Notes: generated by a model from the letters alone, not told the origin. Shown: positions 48,690 through 61,261, counted from the stretch's first letter. The stretch is DNA of 64,000 nucleotides from Trematomus loennbergii (GCA_012861695.1 JAAOOA010000447.1:147001-211000); one strand, 5' to 3'. Translations and numbers: made by a program.

Positions 48690-51600
48690 AACCCAGCATA
48701 GAGAGGTACAGTGAATGTGGCTCTGGAGGTGTGGAGGTGGTCAGTGTGTCAGAGGAGACTCTGTAGAAGGAGAGAGAGCCAGCAGGATGATCCAGATACA
48801 CTGCTACTCTACCAGAGGAGGAGGAGGAGGAGGAGGAGGAGGAGGAGGAGGAGGAGGAGGAGGAGGAGGGGGAGGAGGAGGAGGAGGAGGAGGAGATCTT
48901 TGTTTCTCTCTTATTGTGCCTGACAGAGTAACCTCCATCAGAGCAGTCAGACTCCAGGACTGATCATTATCTCCAAACCACAGTCCCCTCCCTCCTCTCC
49001 TCTGATTCCTCTGTAAGTCACTGATATAGAAACCTCTCTCCACTCGACCTCCCAGTAACAGCGACCAGTCAGAGCTTCTCTGCACATCAGCTGAGGCCAG
49101 GAGTCAAACCTCTCTGGATGATCAGGATAGTTCTGCTTCCTCACACATGTCACCTTCCTGTTGTCCTCAGACAGTGTGAGTCTCTGCTCACTGTGTTTGA
49201 GTCCGGTGTGAGTCCACAGGAATCTGATGAGAGACACAGCAGGTATTAAAGGTTACTAAAGTCCCTGTGATGTCCCAGTGTGAAGATGTTCATGATTAAA
49301 AACACACTTACACTTCCTGAGACCTGGCCTCAAGAACCGGACTGCAGCAGGCTCCAGGCTGAAAGCAGAGGGGGGGGGTCAGCATGGAAACATGTCTCAC
49401 TGGTCAGTTAAGGTACGTTCACACCGGGCGCATCTCCGTTACATGTAAAGTCAATGCAAAGACGCAGATAGGTCCATTTGTATGGATTGAGAGTCAAATG
49501 TGCGTGACACTGTAACTGCTGTGAGTCAGAACACCAAAGCATTCATTCATGTGTTTTACTAACCAGTATCAGTATGTCCTGATTTCACTAGCATTTTGAA
49601 ACCTCTATTACAATTACATCACTGTCAAATATGTTAATATAGTATCTACCATAGCCTCTAGATCAGGGGTCTCCAACCTTTTTTAGGGTGAGGGCTACTT
49701 TCAAAAAATAAAACAAGTCGTGAGCTACTTTTTCTCCTCTTTTTTAGTTTTTGCAGTGTATATATTTAGCACATTTCAACATTATGACATGCTGACCTTT
49801 AACCTTTGTGTCTGTTTGGGTCTGTGGGACCCCTTCAGTGTTTACTCAAAGAACATGGATGCTATCTCATTATTTAACCTGCTTTATTTTTTGGTCTTCA
49901 TTTCAGATTGCTAATCCCTTTTATACTTCTCTGTTCTTTAGTTGTTTTATTCTGAATTTAAAGCTGAACGAGGGGGGGGGGGGGGGGGGGGCTTCACACC
50001 CTGTAGTTTGCTGCTGATGTAATGATGATATTTGAATTGTCAATGAAAAATCTACAAACGGATGAATCCTTCAAGGGAAGGCTCTTGAATCAGTTTATTT
50101 ATTCATGATGTCACTTCCTGTGCTTAATCAGACAAATCTGTGTGAACATTCAAACCCCCCACTCTATTTCTGTTGGTGGTTCCACGATGAACATTGACCC
50201 ACTGAGGGGGGGTTTCCTCTCAGTTGTGGAACATTTGTGTTTGATGCTAACAGCTGACGGCAGACAGTGTGAAGAGTCAGGGTCTATCAGCTCTGGTTGT
50301 TTCAGGTCATAGGAGCCAGTTTCTACCTCCTCTATCAGAATGAGTGTCTCTCCATACCTGAGCGTGTCCAGTCCAGCAGACAGCAGCCTCCCCCCTGAGT
50401 CTCCTGGATGATTGTAGCTCAGGTCCAGCTCTCTCAGATGGGAGGGGTTTAAAGCTGAGGCCAGAGCATCACAGCCTTCCTCTGTGATCAGACAGCCTGA
50501 CAGCCTGCAGACACACAAACAAGCCGTCAGATCATCTGAGGGTCCAGGACTGGAAGGGGGGGGGGGCTTATTACTGCTTCACCTCTGGGTCATCTCTACA
50601 CCTAAAACTCCAGTCACTGCTTCACAAGTCAACTGGACAGCCATGGTAAGGGTCTTATTGATATGAACAGATCATCAAACAAAGGAATAGAGAATAATGT
50701 GAACAAAGACACAGAGAGATGACTACAAGAAGATCTGCAGCTGACACTCTACTACAGTTTGGACATCAGACCTCCAACACCACCAGGTAGATCGTCTCAG
50801 ACGCTCACAGTGTGGCCTATTGAGGCTGGAAATACCCAATCTCTGAGCCCAGTCACTGCACAGAAGAAGCTTTAATCTGACGCCCATTGAGACTGCTTGT
50901 TTCTGTGATCTCATCCTTTCAGTGACTACCTAAAGCTCATGACGGTGAGTAAGGGTTGATCGTAGACGGACTGGTAAATAGAGAGTTTTGCCTCCAGCTC
51001 AGCTGACTCTGCAACAAACTGCTTGTCCATCTAACGCAGGGGTGGATTTTGTGGTGGTCTACCGTCCGCCCTTAAGCATCCAACTGCGGACTCCTGACAC
51101 TCAGACACTTTTCATAGTTTTAGGTTACCAGGGGCACGCTTGTCTGGCAGTTATGCACATGGGGGTTTTGTCCAAGGCAGTGTGCTTAAGTCAGGGGGCC
51201 CGGGGACTCAAGGTGCGCATGGCAGGCCGCCTATGAGCGGCCAAAATGTTTTAATTCACTCATTATTGTCGTTTTTAGACAGTGTACATTGGACGACATA
51301 AACATACGGAGTTATGGACATAAACGTGTCAGTATAGACAGAACAATGTACATATTAATCATATTTATTTTGTTAAATGTACAAGAAGCTAAAAACAGCA
51401 GAATCACTGCTTTAAGCAGATATCACACTCACAGGCAGAATACACACACCCAGGGTGAAAAGATAACATGTTTACCCAGGAATAAGTGTGCAAAACATGG
51501 GTACATTAGTGTTTAAAGTCGGGGGAACTGTTTTAATTCAGGACCAGGGTGAAAAGATAACAGATTTACCCAGGAATAAGTGTCTGAATCATGGGTACAT

Positions 51601-54600
51601 TAGTGCTCAAACTCGATTATAATGTTTTAATTCGGAGGTTTTAAGTGTGGTTTCACTTGTCCCACACACCCAGAGTGAAAAGATAACATGTTTTACCCAG
51701 CTAAAGGTCTGAATCATGGGTACATTAGTGCTCAAACTCGATTAAACTGTTTTAATTCTGGAGGTTTTAAGTGTGGTTCACTCGTCTCACACACCCAGAG
51801 TGTTAACAACATTTTTACAAATGTTATAAATTAGTCTAGAGCTCCATCTATTGTAATTTGAGAGTATTACACGTCTGTCCATGGAACGCGAGTTTTGTGC
51901 CATTTGAGTAAACTGATATGCAGCTGGAGTAACATGTACATTGAGACGCATTGGGACATATCATCGTCACTTTCAATGTTAACCTTGTACATAGGAGGCA
52001 CAATTGCTTACCCTACCTTAGTAGTGCGTGAGGCCATATGTACAGACATGTACATGGGACATGAAAACAGTGCATCTCATATTGACAAAAAAAAACCTTA
52101 CTAACCGAGTTTTCCAAATCACTCTAAAAATAAGCCGTTGTGATACACGTGTAGACAACGTCTGCAGAATCATAAATGATCATTACATTGGGGTCATTAA
52201 ACCATTATTTCGCTAAGATAAAAAACATTAAAGTTTTGGATTTTAGTGTAATTCACAAATGTTCCACCAGATGGTGCCACACACACCCAGGGGGAAAAGA
52301 TAACATATGTAACCCAGGAATAAGTGTCTGAATCATGGGTACATTAGTGTTTAAGTCGGGGGAAACTGTTTTAATTCAGGACCAGGGTGAAAGATAACAT
52401 TACCCAGGAATAAGTGTCTGAATCATGGGTACATTAGTGGTCAAAGTCGTGGGAAATGTTTTAATTCAGGAGACAGAGTCATTTAATGAAAACTGGTAGT
52501 TCACAATGTGCTATTTCAGCAGAAATAGCAGAATCTGAACATGTGCCAGAACTACAATGCATGTTGTCATGCAGTCTTAAACTGGTGAATCTGTTTAAAT
52601 GCAGGCAGCAGAGTCACTGCTGTTAGCAGGGTCTCAAAGACCCATAGACCCAGAGACCCAGGGTACAGCACCTCGCTATCTTACCCAGAAAACAGGGCTC
52701 TGATCAGGGCTAAAGTAATGTTATAAACTGGTGAATCTGTTTAAATGCAGGCTCTATGTGGCGGCTCACAGACCCCCAAAGGACGGACTAGAGACCTCCA
52801 GCATGAGTCCCTAACAGTGGCACTCCTCCATAACCTTGCACACCATGAGTCCCCGGGCCCCCGCAGTTAAGCACTCCCCCACGGACTATACCCAGATATT
52901 CACACCCTCCAGAACCTCGTGCTCCTGGTAAGACTAACAAGGGGTGTCAAACTCAATTTCATCGCGGGCCACATTCGCATAAAGGTTGCACTCAAAGGGC
53001 CGGTTGTAACTATATAAATATATTATATATATAAAATAATTCATTATATTACATTATTGTCTCTGAATTGGATTATTATCGGATAGGATAATAACTTAGT
53101 AATTAACTACGTCTGAAAGCAGAAGTCCAGGGCAAATAATTGCAAGTCTCTTCAGTGCGCATGTCACAAAACGAGATGCATTGTGGGACATGTAGTTTAT
53201 GGGCAACCTGCTTCTGTAAAGTGGCATGTAACCGTATAATAAACGTATTATATTCTTTGCAAGCTCTTGCGGGGCCACATAAAATGAAGTCGCGGGCCGG
53301 ATTTGGCCCCCGGGCCTCGAGTTTGAGACCCCTGATCTAACGCTTCATTTGACCCTCACTCGTTAATGAGACCCTGAGATTATTGAAGTTCCTCGCTTGG
53401 GCCGAAACTCCCAGCCAACACGGATGGAGCAATCCACCTCGGCCTCAGACTAGGAGGTGCTCGGCTGAAACTACCCAAATGAGTGCTGTAGGTCTAACAC
53501 TTGTGCCAAATCAACAACAATGAAGCTCTTTGTAGAGGCTTTAAAGAAGTCTGTGCTAATAATCATTTTGTGAATTGTGTCTTGTTTCACTACAATGATA
53601 ATATCCATGATGGTGATCCCAAACCACAACAGCATTGCTGATGTTGGTATTGACTATTACTGCTGCCGAAGTCAAACTGTACTTTGCTCTGACCTGAGAG
53701 TCTTCAGTTCACAGTGTGGACTCTCCAGTCCAGCAGACAGCAGCTTCACTCCTGAATCCTGCAGGTCATTGTTACTCAGGTCCAGCTCTCTCAGACTGGA
53801 GGACTGGGAGCTGAGGACTGAGGACAGAGCTGCACAGCTTCTCTCTGACAGGTTACAGCCACTCAGCCTGAAGAGACGATGAGGACAACAGTTATTCAGG
53901 AGACAGCAGTGTATTAATAACTGATTCACTAAATCAAATTATCTGTACTTACAGAGCTTTGTTGGAGGCTTTGACCACTGGCAGCAGCCTCAGAAGAGCC
54001 TCCTCTGAAGCAGAGTATTTCTTCAGGTCAAACTCTTCCAGATCTTCTCCTGATGACAGTAAGATGAAGACCAGAGCTGACCACTGAGCAGGAGACAGTT
54101 TCTCTGTGGAGAGACTTCCTGATCTCAGGGACTGTTGGATCTCCTCCACTAGAGAACGATCATTCAGTTCATTCAGACAGTGGAACAGGTTGATGCTTCT
54201 CTCTGCAGACAGATCCTCTTCTATCTTCTTCTTGATGTACTGGACTGTTTCCTGGTTGATCTCTGAGCCACTTCCTGTCTGTGTCAGCAGGCCTCGTAGG
54301 AGTTTCTGATTGGTCCAGTGAAAGACCCAGGAGGAAGCGAAGGAACAAGTCCAGGTGTCCGTTTGGACTCTGTAAGGCCTGGTCCACAGCACTCTGGTAG
54401 AGATGTGTTAGTTTAGGTTTGACTTCAGACTTCTGGGAGGTTGTTGGTTCTTCTGCCAGCAGGTTGACTCCAGAGTTGATGAAGGTCAGATGGACATGAA
54501 GAGCAGCCAGAAACTCCTGAACGCTCAGATGGACGAAGCAGAACACCTTGTCCTTCTGGTACAGTCCTCTCTCCTCTCTAAAGACTCTGTGAACACTCCT

Positions 54601-56329
54601 GAGTACACTGAGGCTGCTCTGATATCGATGCCACACTCTGTCAGGTCAGACTTATAGAAGATCAGGTTGCCTTTCTGCAGCTGCTCAAAAGACAGTTTCC
54701 CCAGAGACTCCATCATCTTCCTGCTCTCTGGACTCCAGTGTGATCTGTCTCAGCTCCTCCATCATACTTGATGTTCTTCACTTTGGACTGAACCACCAGG
54801 AAGTGGATGTACATCTCAGTCAGGGTCTTGGGCAGCTCTCCTCCCTCTCTGGTTTTCAACACCTCCTCCAGAACTGAAGCAGAGATCCAGCAGAAGACTG
54901 GGATGTGGCACATGATGTGGAGGCTTCGTGAGGTCTTGATGTGGGAGATGATGGTGCCGGCCTGCTCCTGATCTCTGAATCTCTTCCTGAAGTACTCCTC
55001 CTTCTGTGGGTCAGTGAACCCTCGGACCTCTGTCACCATGTCCACACACTCAGGAGGGATCTGATTGGCTGCTGCAGGTCGTGTGGTTATCCAGAGGCGA
55101 GCAGAGGGAAGCAGCTTCCCCCTGATGAGGTTTGTCAGCAGCACATCCACTGAGGTGGACTCTGTGACGTCAGTCAGGATCTCAGTGTTGTGGAAGTCCA
55201 GAGGAAGTCGACACTCATCCAGACCGTCAAAGATGAACACAACCGGGAACTGATCAAACCTGCAGATTCCTGCGTCTCTGGTTTCAGAGAAGAAGTGATG
55301 AACAAGTTCCACCAAGCTGTACTTGTTCTCTCTCACCACATTCAGCTCTCTGAAGGTGAATGGAAATATGAACTGGATGTCCTGGTTGGCTTTGCCTTCA
55401 GCCCAGTCCAGAGTGAACTTCTGTGTTAAGACTGTTTTCCCAATGCCAGCCACGCCCTTTGTCATCACTGCTCTGATTGGTGCATCTCTTCCAGGTGAGG
55501 CTTTAAAGAAGTCTTCTTGTCTGATGGTTGTTTCTGGTCTGTCTGGTTTCCTGGATGCTGTTTCAATCTGTCTGACCTCATGTTCAGCATTGACCTCTGC
55601 AGACCCCCCCTCTGTGATGTAGAGCTCTGTGTAGATCTGGTTCAGAAGGGTTGGGTTTCCTGCTTTAGCAATGCCCTCAAACACACACTGGAACCTCTCC
55701 TTCAGGGTGGACTTAAGTTTACGCTGACACACTCCAGCAAGTTTCTGAAAGAACACACAACAAAAGATCATGTGGTCCACTGTAACTCTGGTTCTCTGAA
55801 TAAAATATGGATATATGTTGGTCTCTAGAGACATCAGCAGATGAGACATTTATCCAGAGTGTTAAATCTTTATAGAAACCCTCTTACTGCTGCAGACGGT
55901 CAGCCAGCTCCTCCTGCTTCATGCTCCTCAGGAAGTGCAGTGTGATGTTCACAAATGCCTCTCTTCTGCTCCTCTGCTCTTCATCCTCAGCCTCCAACAC
56001 CTCCTCATCATCACTCTGACTCTCTAAGCCTTCTGGGTAATCTGAACTCAGAGCCTTCTGGATCTTCTTCAGCTCGCTCTTCACAAAGGTGACGATGTGG
56101 TCCTCCAGCAGCTGGAACATCACATGAACGACACAAACTATAAACCATGGATCCAAACATCAGATCCGGACAGACTGACTCTCTAAAAGTGCAGCATGGA
56201 GATGACTGTGAGCAGAAGAGAGGTCAAGTATCTGTAGTACATGTACTCACCGTAAATATGGAGTCCAGCTGTGTCTGATGCTGCTGGGCAGACTGACCAC
56301 CGGGAACCTCCGAGCTCTCCTGGTCCCCT
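48690..56329 (-). CDS. Fish NLR (NLRC3-like): FISNA-NACHT-LRR-B30.2, several frameshifts
   Basis: Cytosolic innate sensor of the expanded teleost FISNA-NACHT family. Exons: 56251-56329 ([18 protein letters not shown]); 55888-56111 (FISNA start, [18 protein letters not shown]); 53953-55744 (FISNA end, NACHT with Walker A GVAGIGKT and Walker [12 protein letters not shown], then winged-helix and HD2 with [12 protein letters not shown]); 53694-53867 (174-bp LRR exon, [16 protein letters not shown]); 50358-50504 (LRR exon shortened to 147 bp); 49312-49358 (47-bp linker); 49223 to about 48690 (B30.2: [35 protein letters not shown]). Most junction phases agree; at 55888/55744 one base seems missing. 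One-base shifts occur near 54732, 54590, 54315, 49185, 48985 and 48955. Too few LRR exons remain for a long receptor. It may be a pseudogene or a gene with assembly indels. Confidence 0.9.
48816..48896. repeat. (GGA)n expansion inside the B30.2 exon (poly-Ser tract)
   Basis: About 26 GAG/GGA triplets with one interruption (GAGGGGGAGG). In the minus-strand frame that gives B30.2 residues [11 protein letters not shown] before it and [10 protein letters not shown] after it, the tract encodes about 25 serines. It replaces the short variable loop before the VAVYLDH strand, so the expansion is in frame with the domain on both sides. Confidence 0.85.
49359..50357. other. NLR intron with two hAT-like MITE fragments
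   Basis: Between the linker exon and the last LRR exon. AAGGTACGTTCACACCGGGC (about 49410) and CAGGGGTCTCCAACCTTTTT (about 49664) are starts of common teleost hAT-type MITEs; their far ends are not clear. An 18-G run sits at 49973-49990. I see no exon here. Confidence 0.5.
50505..52930. repeat. NLR intron: degenerate direct repeats of about 100-120 bp
   Basis: The block CACCCAG(G/A)GTGAAAAGATA ... ACCCAGGAATAAGTGTCTGA ... CATGGGTACATTAGTG ... TGTTTTAATTC recurs at about 51446, 51541, 51664, 52281 and 52377, with partial copies near 51790. A second pair (AACTGGTGAATCTGTTTAAA TGCAGGC) lies at 52579 and 52725. The order suggests an old transposon-derived array. No exon was recognised, though an LRR exon could be hidden or deleted here. 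Confidence 0.7.
52938..53334. mobile_element. hAT-type MITE (GGGGTGTCAAACTC family)
   Basis: Left end CAAGGGGTGTCAAACTCAAT at 52938, right end CGAGTTTGAGACCCCTG ending at 53334, with matching subterminal GCGGGCCACATT / GGCCACATAAAATG and GCGGGCCGG. This is the widespread vertebrate CAGGGGTGTCAAACTC family. Flanks GACTAAC and ATCTAAC resemble an aged 8-bp duplication. It lies in the NLR intron between LRR exons. Confidence 0.75.
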
Positions 56330-56945
56330 CTGTGGAGGAACCATGAAGCATTAGCTCACATTATGTCTGTCCACACAGAGACACACTCAGGGTGAAGGAG
56401 GACAGGGGAACAGGCTGGTGGTCCTGTGCGTCAGCGGGAACTTTGCACTACAGGAATACAGTGGAGGAAATAATGATTTGATCCCTTTCTGATTTTGAAA
56501 GTTTACCCACTATGGGCATAAATATGTCTCATAATTATTTGTGTGAACAGAAAAATAATGTGTGTGTAAATATGTGATTTGTAAATGTAACACCATCCAC
56601 AAATGCATTTAAAAGATTTACAAACTCTCAAATAAATTTGCAAATGTAAAACGGATCTGCAAATATTTTTACAAATAAAAAAAGATCTGTGAATATCTCT
56701 TTAACATTGACAACTTTCGATCAGGCATTTGTGAATCCATTTTGTATTTGTCACCAAAAATGCGCTTGTGGATCTCAAATCTCTGCTTGTGGATCGTCTT
56801 TTTACACACACAGAGTTTTGAGACATACTTTCCGCCGGTCTCGGCTAAAATCTACTCGTGTCACTCGTTTATTTTCGGAAACCACGTGATGGCCTGCTGA
56901 TGACGACATTTCTGCATGATTTCAAAGTAAGAGCATGATGGTTTG
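56330..56945. other. NLR intron, unique sequence
   Basis: This lies upstream of the [10 protein letters not shown] exon on the minus strand. It includes a run of diverged TTTGTAAAT/ATTTGCAAAT phrases (about 56560-56680). No further exon was recognised. Confidence 0.45.
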
Positions 56946-56949
56946 TTAA

Positions 56950-58323
56950 CCTCTTAAGCACGGCGGTCCCCCCATTGGACCCCTCCCACCTTTTTGTTTT
57001 CGAGATAATGTCTCAGGGCTTCTTAACATTTATGAAACTATTAATGTGTAGCACCAGATTAACGGGAAGAATCTCAGCTAACTGAAGATATGAACCTTTT
57101 TTACCAAAACAAAACACAAGTCTCATAAGAAGGGTCTAAATGACCCCTGAGCGAAAACATTCTAACGCACTGCGGCACACAATTCAAGATAAAGATACCC
57201 TTATTACTTATCGTAGCTGCACATACAATATAGCATATTAAAGCTGAGACTCCACTGATTATTTAGGTATAGTATCATCACTGAGCGATCCCAACTTCCG
57301 ACAGGGGAAGCAAACACAGACATCACAACACGTACCTTTACGGAGCTTTTACGGCAGCGTCTCACCGTAGCTGTCAATCTGATCAAAAGACGTGTTCAAT
57401 TGCATTAAAACGAAAAGAAAAAAATCTACAACTGTTGATCCAAAGGTTGATAATGTACCTGTGCCTTTTAAGAAATTATTTATAATCCATAATTCCATTT
57501 TTTATGTAAAAATCGGAGCGGAAAAGTTAGCTGCTAATGGTAGCCACCAGAGTGTATGCAGCTTCCGGTTTTGGTAACGCGTCACTCTCACTCCTTATTT
57601 GTTAACGTTTTGGTGTGTATATAACTTTCCCTCGATTCCATTGGCTCTAGCGGTTATAAAGAGATTCCATTGGCTCTAGCGGTTATAAAGAGATTCCATT
57701 GGCTCTAGCGGTTATAAAGAGATTCCATTGGCTCTAGCGGTTATAAAGAGATTCCATTGGCTCTAGCGGTTATAAAGAGATTCCATTGGCTCTAGCGGTT
57801 ATAAAGAGATTTCATTGGCTCTAGCGGTTATAAAGAGATTTCATTGGCTCTAGCGGTTAAAAGAGATTTCATTCATCAAAATCGACCAAAGGGGCCAGAG
57901 ATAGGTCAAATCCACCCAATGACCCCAGAAGGGGGGTTTTTGGCTAAATCTCTCTAAAAAGGTCAAATTTCACTTGTTTTGCATCAATCTTGACACAGGG
58001 TACTTATTATATGTTGTACTTTGGATTCCTAAAGCTTTTAGTCTACTAACCCATCATCCAAGGGTAGTTTCACTGTAAGTAAAACATTTCTTTTGGACGG
58101 ACACTATAATTTACAGTTTTTTACTATGTAAAATCTGAATTTTCTTTAAAATAAAAAACATCTATATTGATTCTGACTTTTCTACATCCAACTCACAGGT
58201 TTATCATTACTTTGAGAATAAAGATTATTCATTTAACCCTTTTAGAAGGGAAGATATGGTCATTTGTTCTGGGAATGGCATTTTCGAGCCTGAGACCTGA
58301 AAAAAGGCTCAGGGCTGAAGAGG
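56950..58323. mobile_element. Candidate piggyBac-like non-autonomous element
   Basis: TTAA at 56946-56949 is followed by CCTCTTAAGCACGG. At the other end CAGGGCTGAAGAGG is followed by TTAA (58324-58327). The termini are imperfect inverted repeats (CCTCTTAAGC versus CCTCTTCAGC), and TTAA is the piggyBac target duplication. The interior contains the 29-bp array at 57636-57870 and no transposase. TTAA is a frequent word in this AT-rich sequence, so confidence is moderate. Confidence 0.45.
57636..57870. repeat. 29-bp minisatellite GATTCCATTGGCTCTAGCGG
   Basis: About eight copies of GATTCCATTGGCTCTAGCGG plus TTATAAAGA, with the last three carrying ATTTCATTGG. The core AGAGAT(T/C)CCATTGGCTCT is shared with the minisatellite at 9700-9905, pointing to a common transposon-derived source. 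Confidence 0.9.
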
Positions 58324-58327
58324 TTAA

Positions 58328-59020
58328 AGCTCTGTTTTTGTATTATAATGAACAGCGGAACGTTAGATGCATTCTTCATCACCATCATCATCATGTTATA
58401 GTGATACAGTTAGTTTGTGTTAGTTTATTGGTTCAATACAGCATATATCGTATGCATTGATGTTGAAGTAGAGGCTATACGCCACGGGGAGCAGCTGGCA
58501 GCGAAGCAGCCCAGAGATAACTCTTTCTTCATTGTTTTTGTGAATTCAGTCAAGCGGGTCAAAGTTACAAAGCACTTCACATCCAACACACTCTCACTCC
58601 CTGAACGTCCAGGAGCGACGCTTGGTCAGGGTCCCGTGGCGTGCAGTTGGGACGCGCCGAGGCTCCTTCAGCTCATAAACGGACGCAAAGAGCTTTCAAC
58701 TGATTGCAATGTATTCCCATCGGCGGCGGTATTGACGCTCAGGGAAGCACCGCATCGGTCCATGTCGGCGGCATTTAAAGGCAATGTGAGCGTCCATTCC
58801 CATTTAGACGCTTCTTGTGAGACTTGTGTTTTGTTTCGGAAGATAGTTCGTATTGTCAGTTAGCTGAGTTTCTTCCCGTTAAGTGGGTATGACACATTCA
58901 TAGGTTGTTAAATGTTAAGAAGCCCTGAGACACAGTTTCGTTACTCATAATATCCACTAGTTACCTGTATAAAAAGACACCTGTCCACAGATCAATCAAT
59001 CAGATTCCAACCTCTCCACC
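58328..59020. other. Unassigned sequence left of the Tc1-like remnant
   Basis: About 690 bp with transposon character (GACGCTCAGGGAAGC, GCGTCCATTCCCATTTAGAC) but no clear ends. AAATGTTAAGAAGCCCTGAG at 58911 is the inverted match of CTCAGGGCTTCTTAACATTT at 57013, so two related ends face each other 1.9 kb apart. No credible gene. Confidence 0.45.
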
Positions 59021-59640
59021 ATGGGCAAGACTAAAGAGCTGTCTAAGGACCTCAGGGTGATATTGTAGACCTGCACCAGGCTGGGATTGGCTACAAGACC
59101 ATCAGAAAGCAGCTTGGTGAGAAGGAGACAACTGTTGGTGCCATTATTCAGAAATAGAAGCAACACAAAATGGACATCAGTCGCCCTCGGTCTGGGGCTC
59201 CACACAAGATCTGGCCCCGTGGGGTATTGATGATCATGAGAAAGATGAGGTATCAGCAAAGAACTACACGGGAGAAAACTTGTTAATGATCTCAAGGCGC
59301 TGGGTCCACAGTCACCAAGAAAACTATTGGTAACACACCGCACCATAATGGATCAAATCCTGCAGCGCCTAAAGGTCTCCTGCTCAAGAAGGAACATGAA
59401 TGGCCGTCTGAAGTTTGACAATGAACATCTGAATGATTCAGAGAAGGCTTGGGAGAAGGTGATGTGGTCAGATGAGACCAGAATCGCCATCTTTGGCATC
59501 AACTGGAGACGCCGTGTATGGAGGAAGAGATGCTGACTATAACCCCTAGAACACCATCCCACGTCAAGCATGGAGGTGGAAACATTATGCTTTGGTGTTA
59601 CTCTGCAAGGAGACAGAAGACAGTGGCTCAACATTGAAGT
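59021..59640 (+). pseudogene. Tc1/mariner transposase remnant
   Basis: Starts [12 protein letters not shown] at ATG 59021, the usual Tc1-like N-terminus, followed by [12 protein letters not shown] (paired-like helix-turn-helix), and later WEKVMWSDETRIAIFG, which holds a catalytic Asp. It is broken by frameshifts and stops (for example near 59070 and 59155) and ends before the last DDE residue. Terminal inverted repeats were not identified with confidence. It is an inactive relic. Confidence 0.85.
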
Positions 59641-60295
59641 TACCCTGATTTGGATGAAAGTCGGTGCATTGAGAGAGGGTGCCTCACCGGTGACTTACCT
59701 AAAGTCACGTGCATGTATCCCTTGGCATTTGGGAGACATGAGCCTGTACATTTCAAATACATAACTGCATTGTCTCAGGTATTTGAAGTGTAGAGTACTG
59801 TATCTCAACAATGCATTGAGACAGGGAGGTGACACCTGGACTGTGCTATCTTGGCCACCCTATGATTTATTGGTGTGAAAATGGAGTGAATTGGACAATT
59901 AAAAAATTCTAGAAGTCTTGCATGGCCGACAAACTTGGTCCAGAGACACATTGGGCCCTTTGGATCACACCCACAACGTTTGGGGGCCATGCACACCTGC
60001 TTTGGACCCCTCTGGGTCTGGGTGTTTTAGGAGCGCCCAGCCATTTCCGGGACTTTGGGCGAAACCGGCCTTGAGTTATGGCATTTTGGGGCGAAGTGGG
60101 AGTTTTGGGCAGAATGGGCCTTTAGCCCCCAATAAGGGGTCCCACGAAGTGGACTCGGGGTACTTGAAGCGTACGGGGCCCGCATGCACGTAGCACCCCC
60201 AACAGCCAAAAGCGTGTTGGTGCAGCGCCCCGGCCACTTCCTGCCGGCATCAGGCAATTTGTATACAAAGTGGCCGTAGTGGTCCATCGCTAGGG
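59641..60295. other. Transposon-derived or unassigned sequence
   Basis: This is the remainder of the Tc1-like copy (to about 59940), then a G-rich segment ending with GCGCCCCGGCCACTTCCTGC ... TGGTCCATCGCTAGG (60218-60294). The latter is repeated almost exactly at 60724-60796. The open frames here overlap on both strands and lack domain signatures, so no gene is called. Confidence 0.5.
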
Positions 60296-60588
60296 ACAGC
60301 CTGAGTTTTCAGATGGAGTTTCACTGCCCCTCCCAGTGTGGACGTTCACAACTAAACACTTTGGACATGAGGAGGGGTCGGACAACACTTTATACAAACT
60401 GGTTTTATTCTATCATAACCGGACTCTTACTATGAGTTACAGCTTACTCTGATCAGCAGATGGAGGTCGTCCTTTAAAGTTCATGAAGTTCCATCGACCG
60501 TCGCTCTTTAGGACAGACAGCTGGGAGAGTCTGGTCTCTGCTGCTGGACCCTGAAACAGAAACAGATGCATACATTGGCGTTGCCTTC
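60296..60588. repeat. Segmental duplicate 1 (290 bp)
   Basis: Bases 60296-60588 and 61262-61553 are direct repeats about 966 bp apart with only a few mismatches and small gaps (shared CAGCCTGAGTTTTCAGATGG, ACAGATGCATACATTGGC). Each contains an NLR leader exon. A second short pair (60218-60294 and 60724-60796) precedes them, so the duplication was part of a larger, rearranged unit. Confidence 0.9.
60448..60550 (-). pseudogene. Damaged duplicate of the NLR leader exon
   Basis: Corresponds to 61415-61522 but is 103 bp long: one base is missing before the donor (CAGA|GTAAGC versus CAGAA|GTAAGC) and bases are lost or changed around 60480-60515. Acceptor CAG and donor GTAAGC are kept, so it could still be spliced but would shift the frame into the [10 protein letters not shown] exon. 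It lies between the intact copy and the rest of the gene. Confidence 0.7.
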
Positions 60589-61261
60589 ACTTCATACCGA
60601 CTACTTTTGTTGTAAGATTAAAGTTAGTTTATTAATAAAGCACATTTCAGACACAGAGGGAATTCAAAGTGCTTTACATAGGCATTAACACATAATCATT
60701 TAAATACATAAAGAGATCAAATAAGCGCCCCGGCCGCTTCCTGCCGGCATCAGGCAATTTGTATACAAAGTGGCCGTAGTGGTCCATCGCTAGGCACTCT
60801 GTACATGTCCGGGAAGAAACCCATGTTACGGCTGTCTATAAGTAGGCCCTTTCACTAACTCTCACTGTTAAAATAAACCTACCGTTAAAATGATAGACTG
60901 TTCATTTCTTTGTAAGAGGGCAAACTTACAAAACCTGCAAGGAATCAAATAACTATTTCCTTCACTGTATTTATTTCCAGCTACTGTTGAAGACCAGAGG
61001 ATTCTGTCCATCCTTCATTCTGGTCTTCCTGAAACGTGGCTGTGTGGATAGACACTGGACTCTGCAGCTGGCTAACAGCTGTTCATCAGGAAAGGAGAGA
61101 CCTAGGGACAGTTCTTACACCAGCCCCCGTTACCCCCCCAGCTCCACCTCCAGCACCATAGCAGGGGTCAGGGTTCACCTGGCAGTAGAGCTGGTTGTGA
61201 CTTTGATGAAGGCTCAGTCTCCTCCATCAGAAGTGTTTGTGAGATGGTGGAACAGCTTCTG

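Noticed and set aside
48669..48693. Telomeric repeat (CCCTAA)
   Set aside because: Only two to three imperfect copies at the end of the B30.2 exon; far too short for an interstitial telomere and possibly just the coding sequence of the domain end.
58417..58863. 148-codon plus-strand frame
   Set aside because: No domain or codon signal, surrounded by transposon-type inverted sequences; probably chance.
59918..60287. Overlapping 86- and 91-codon frames on opposite strands
   Set aside because: GC-rich segment open on both strands, with part repeated at 60724; no recognisable protein.
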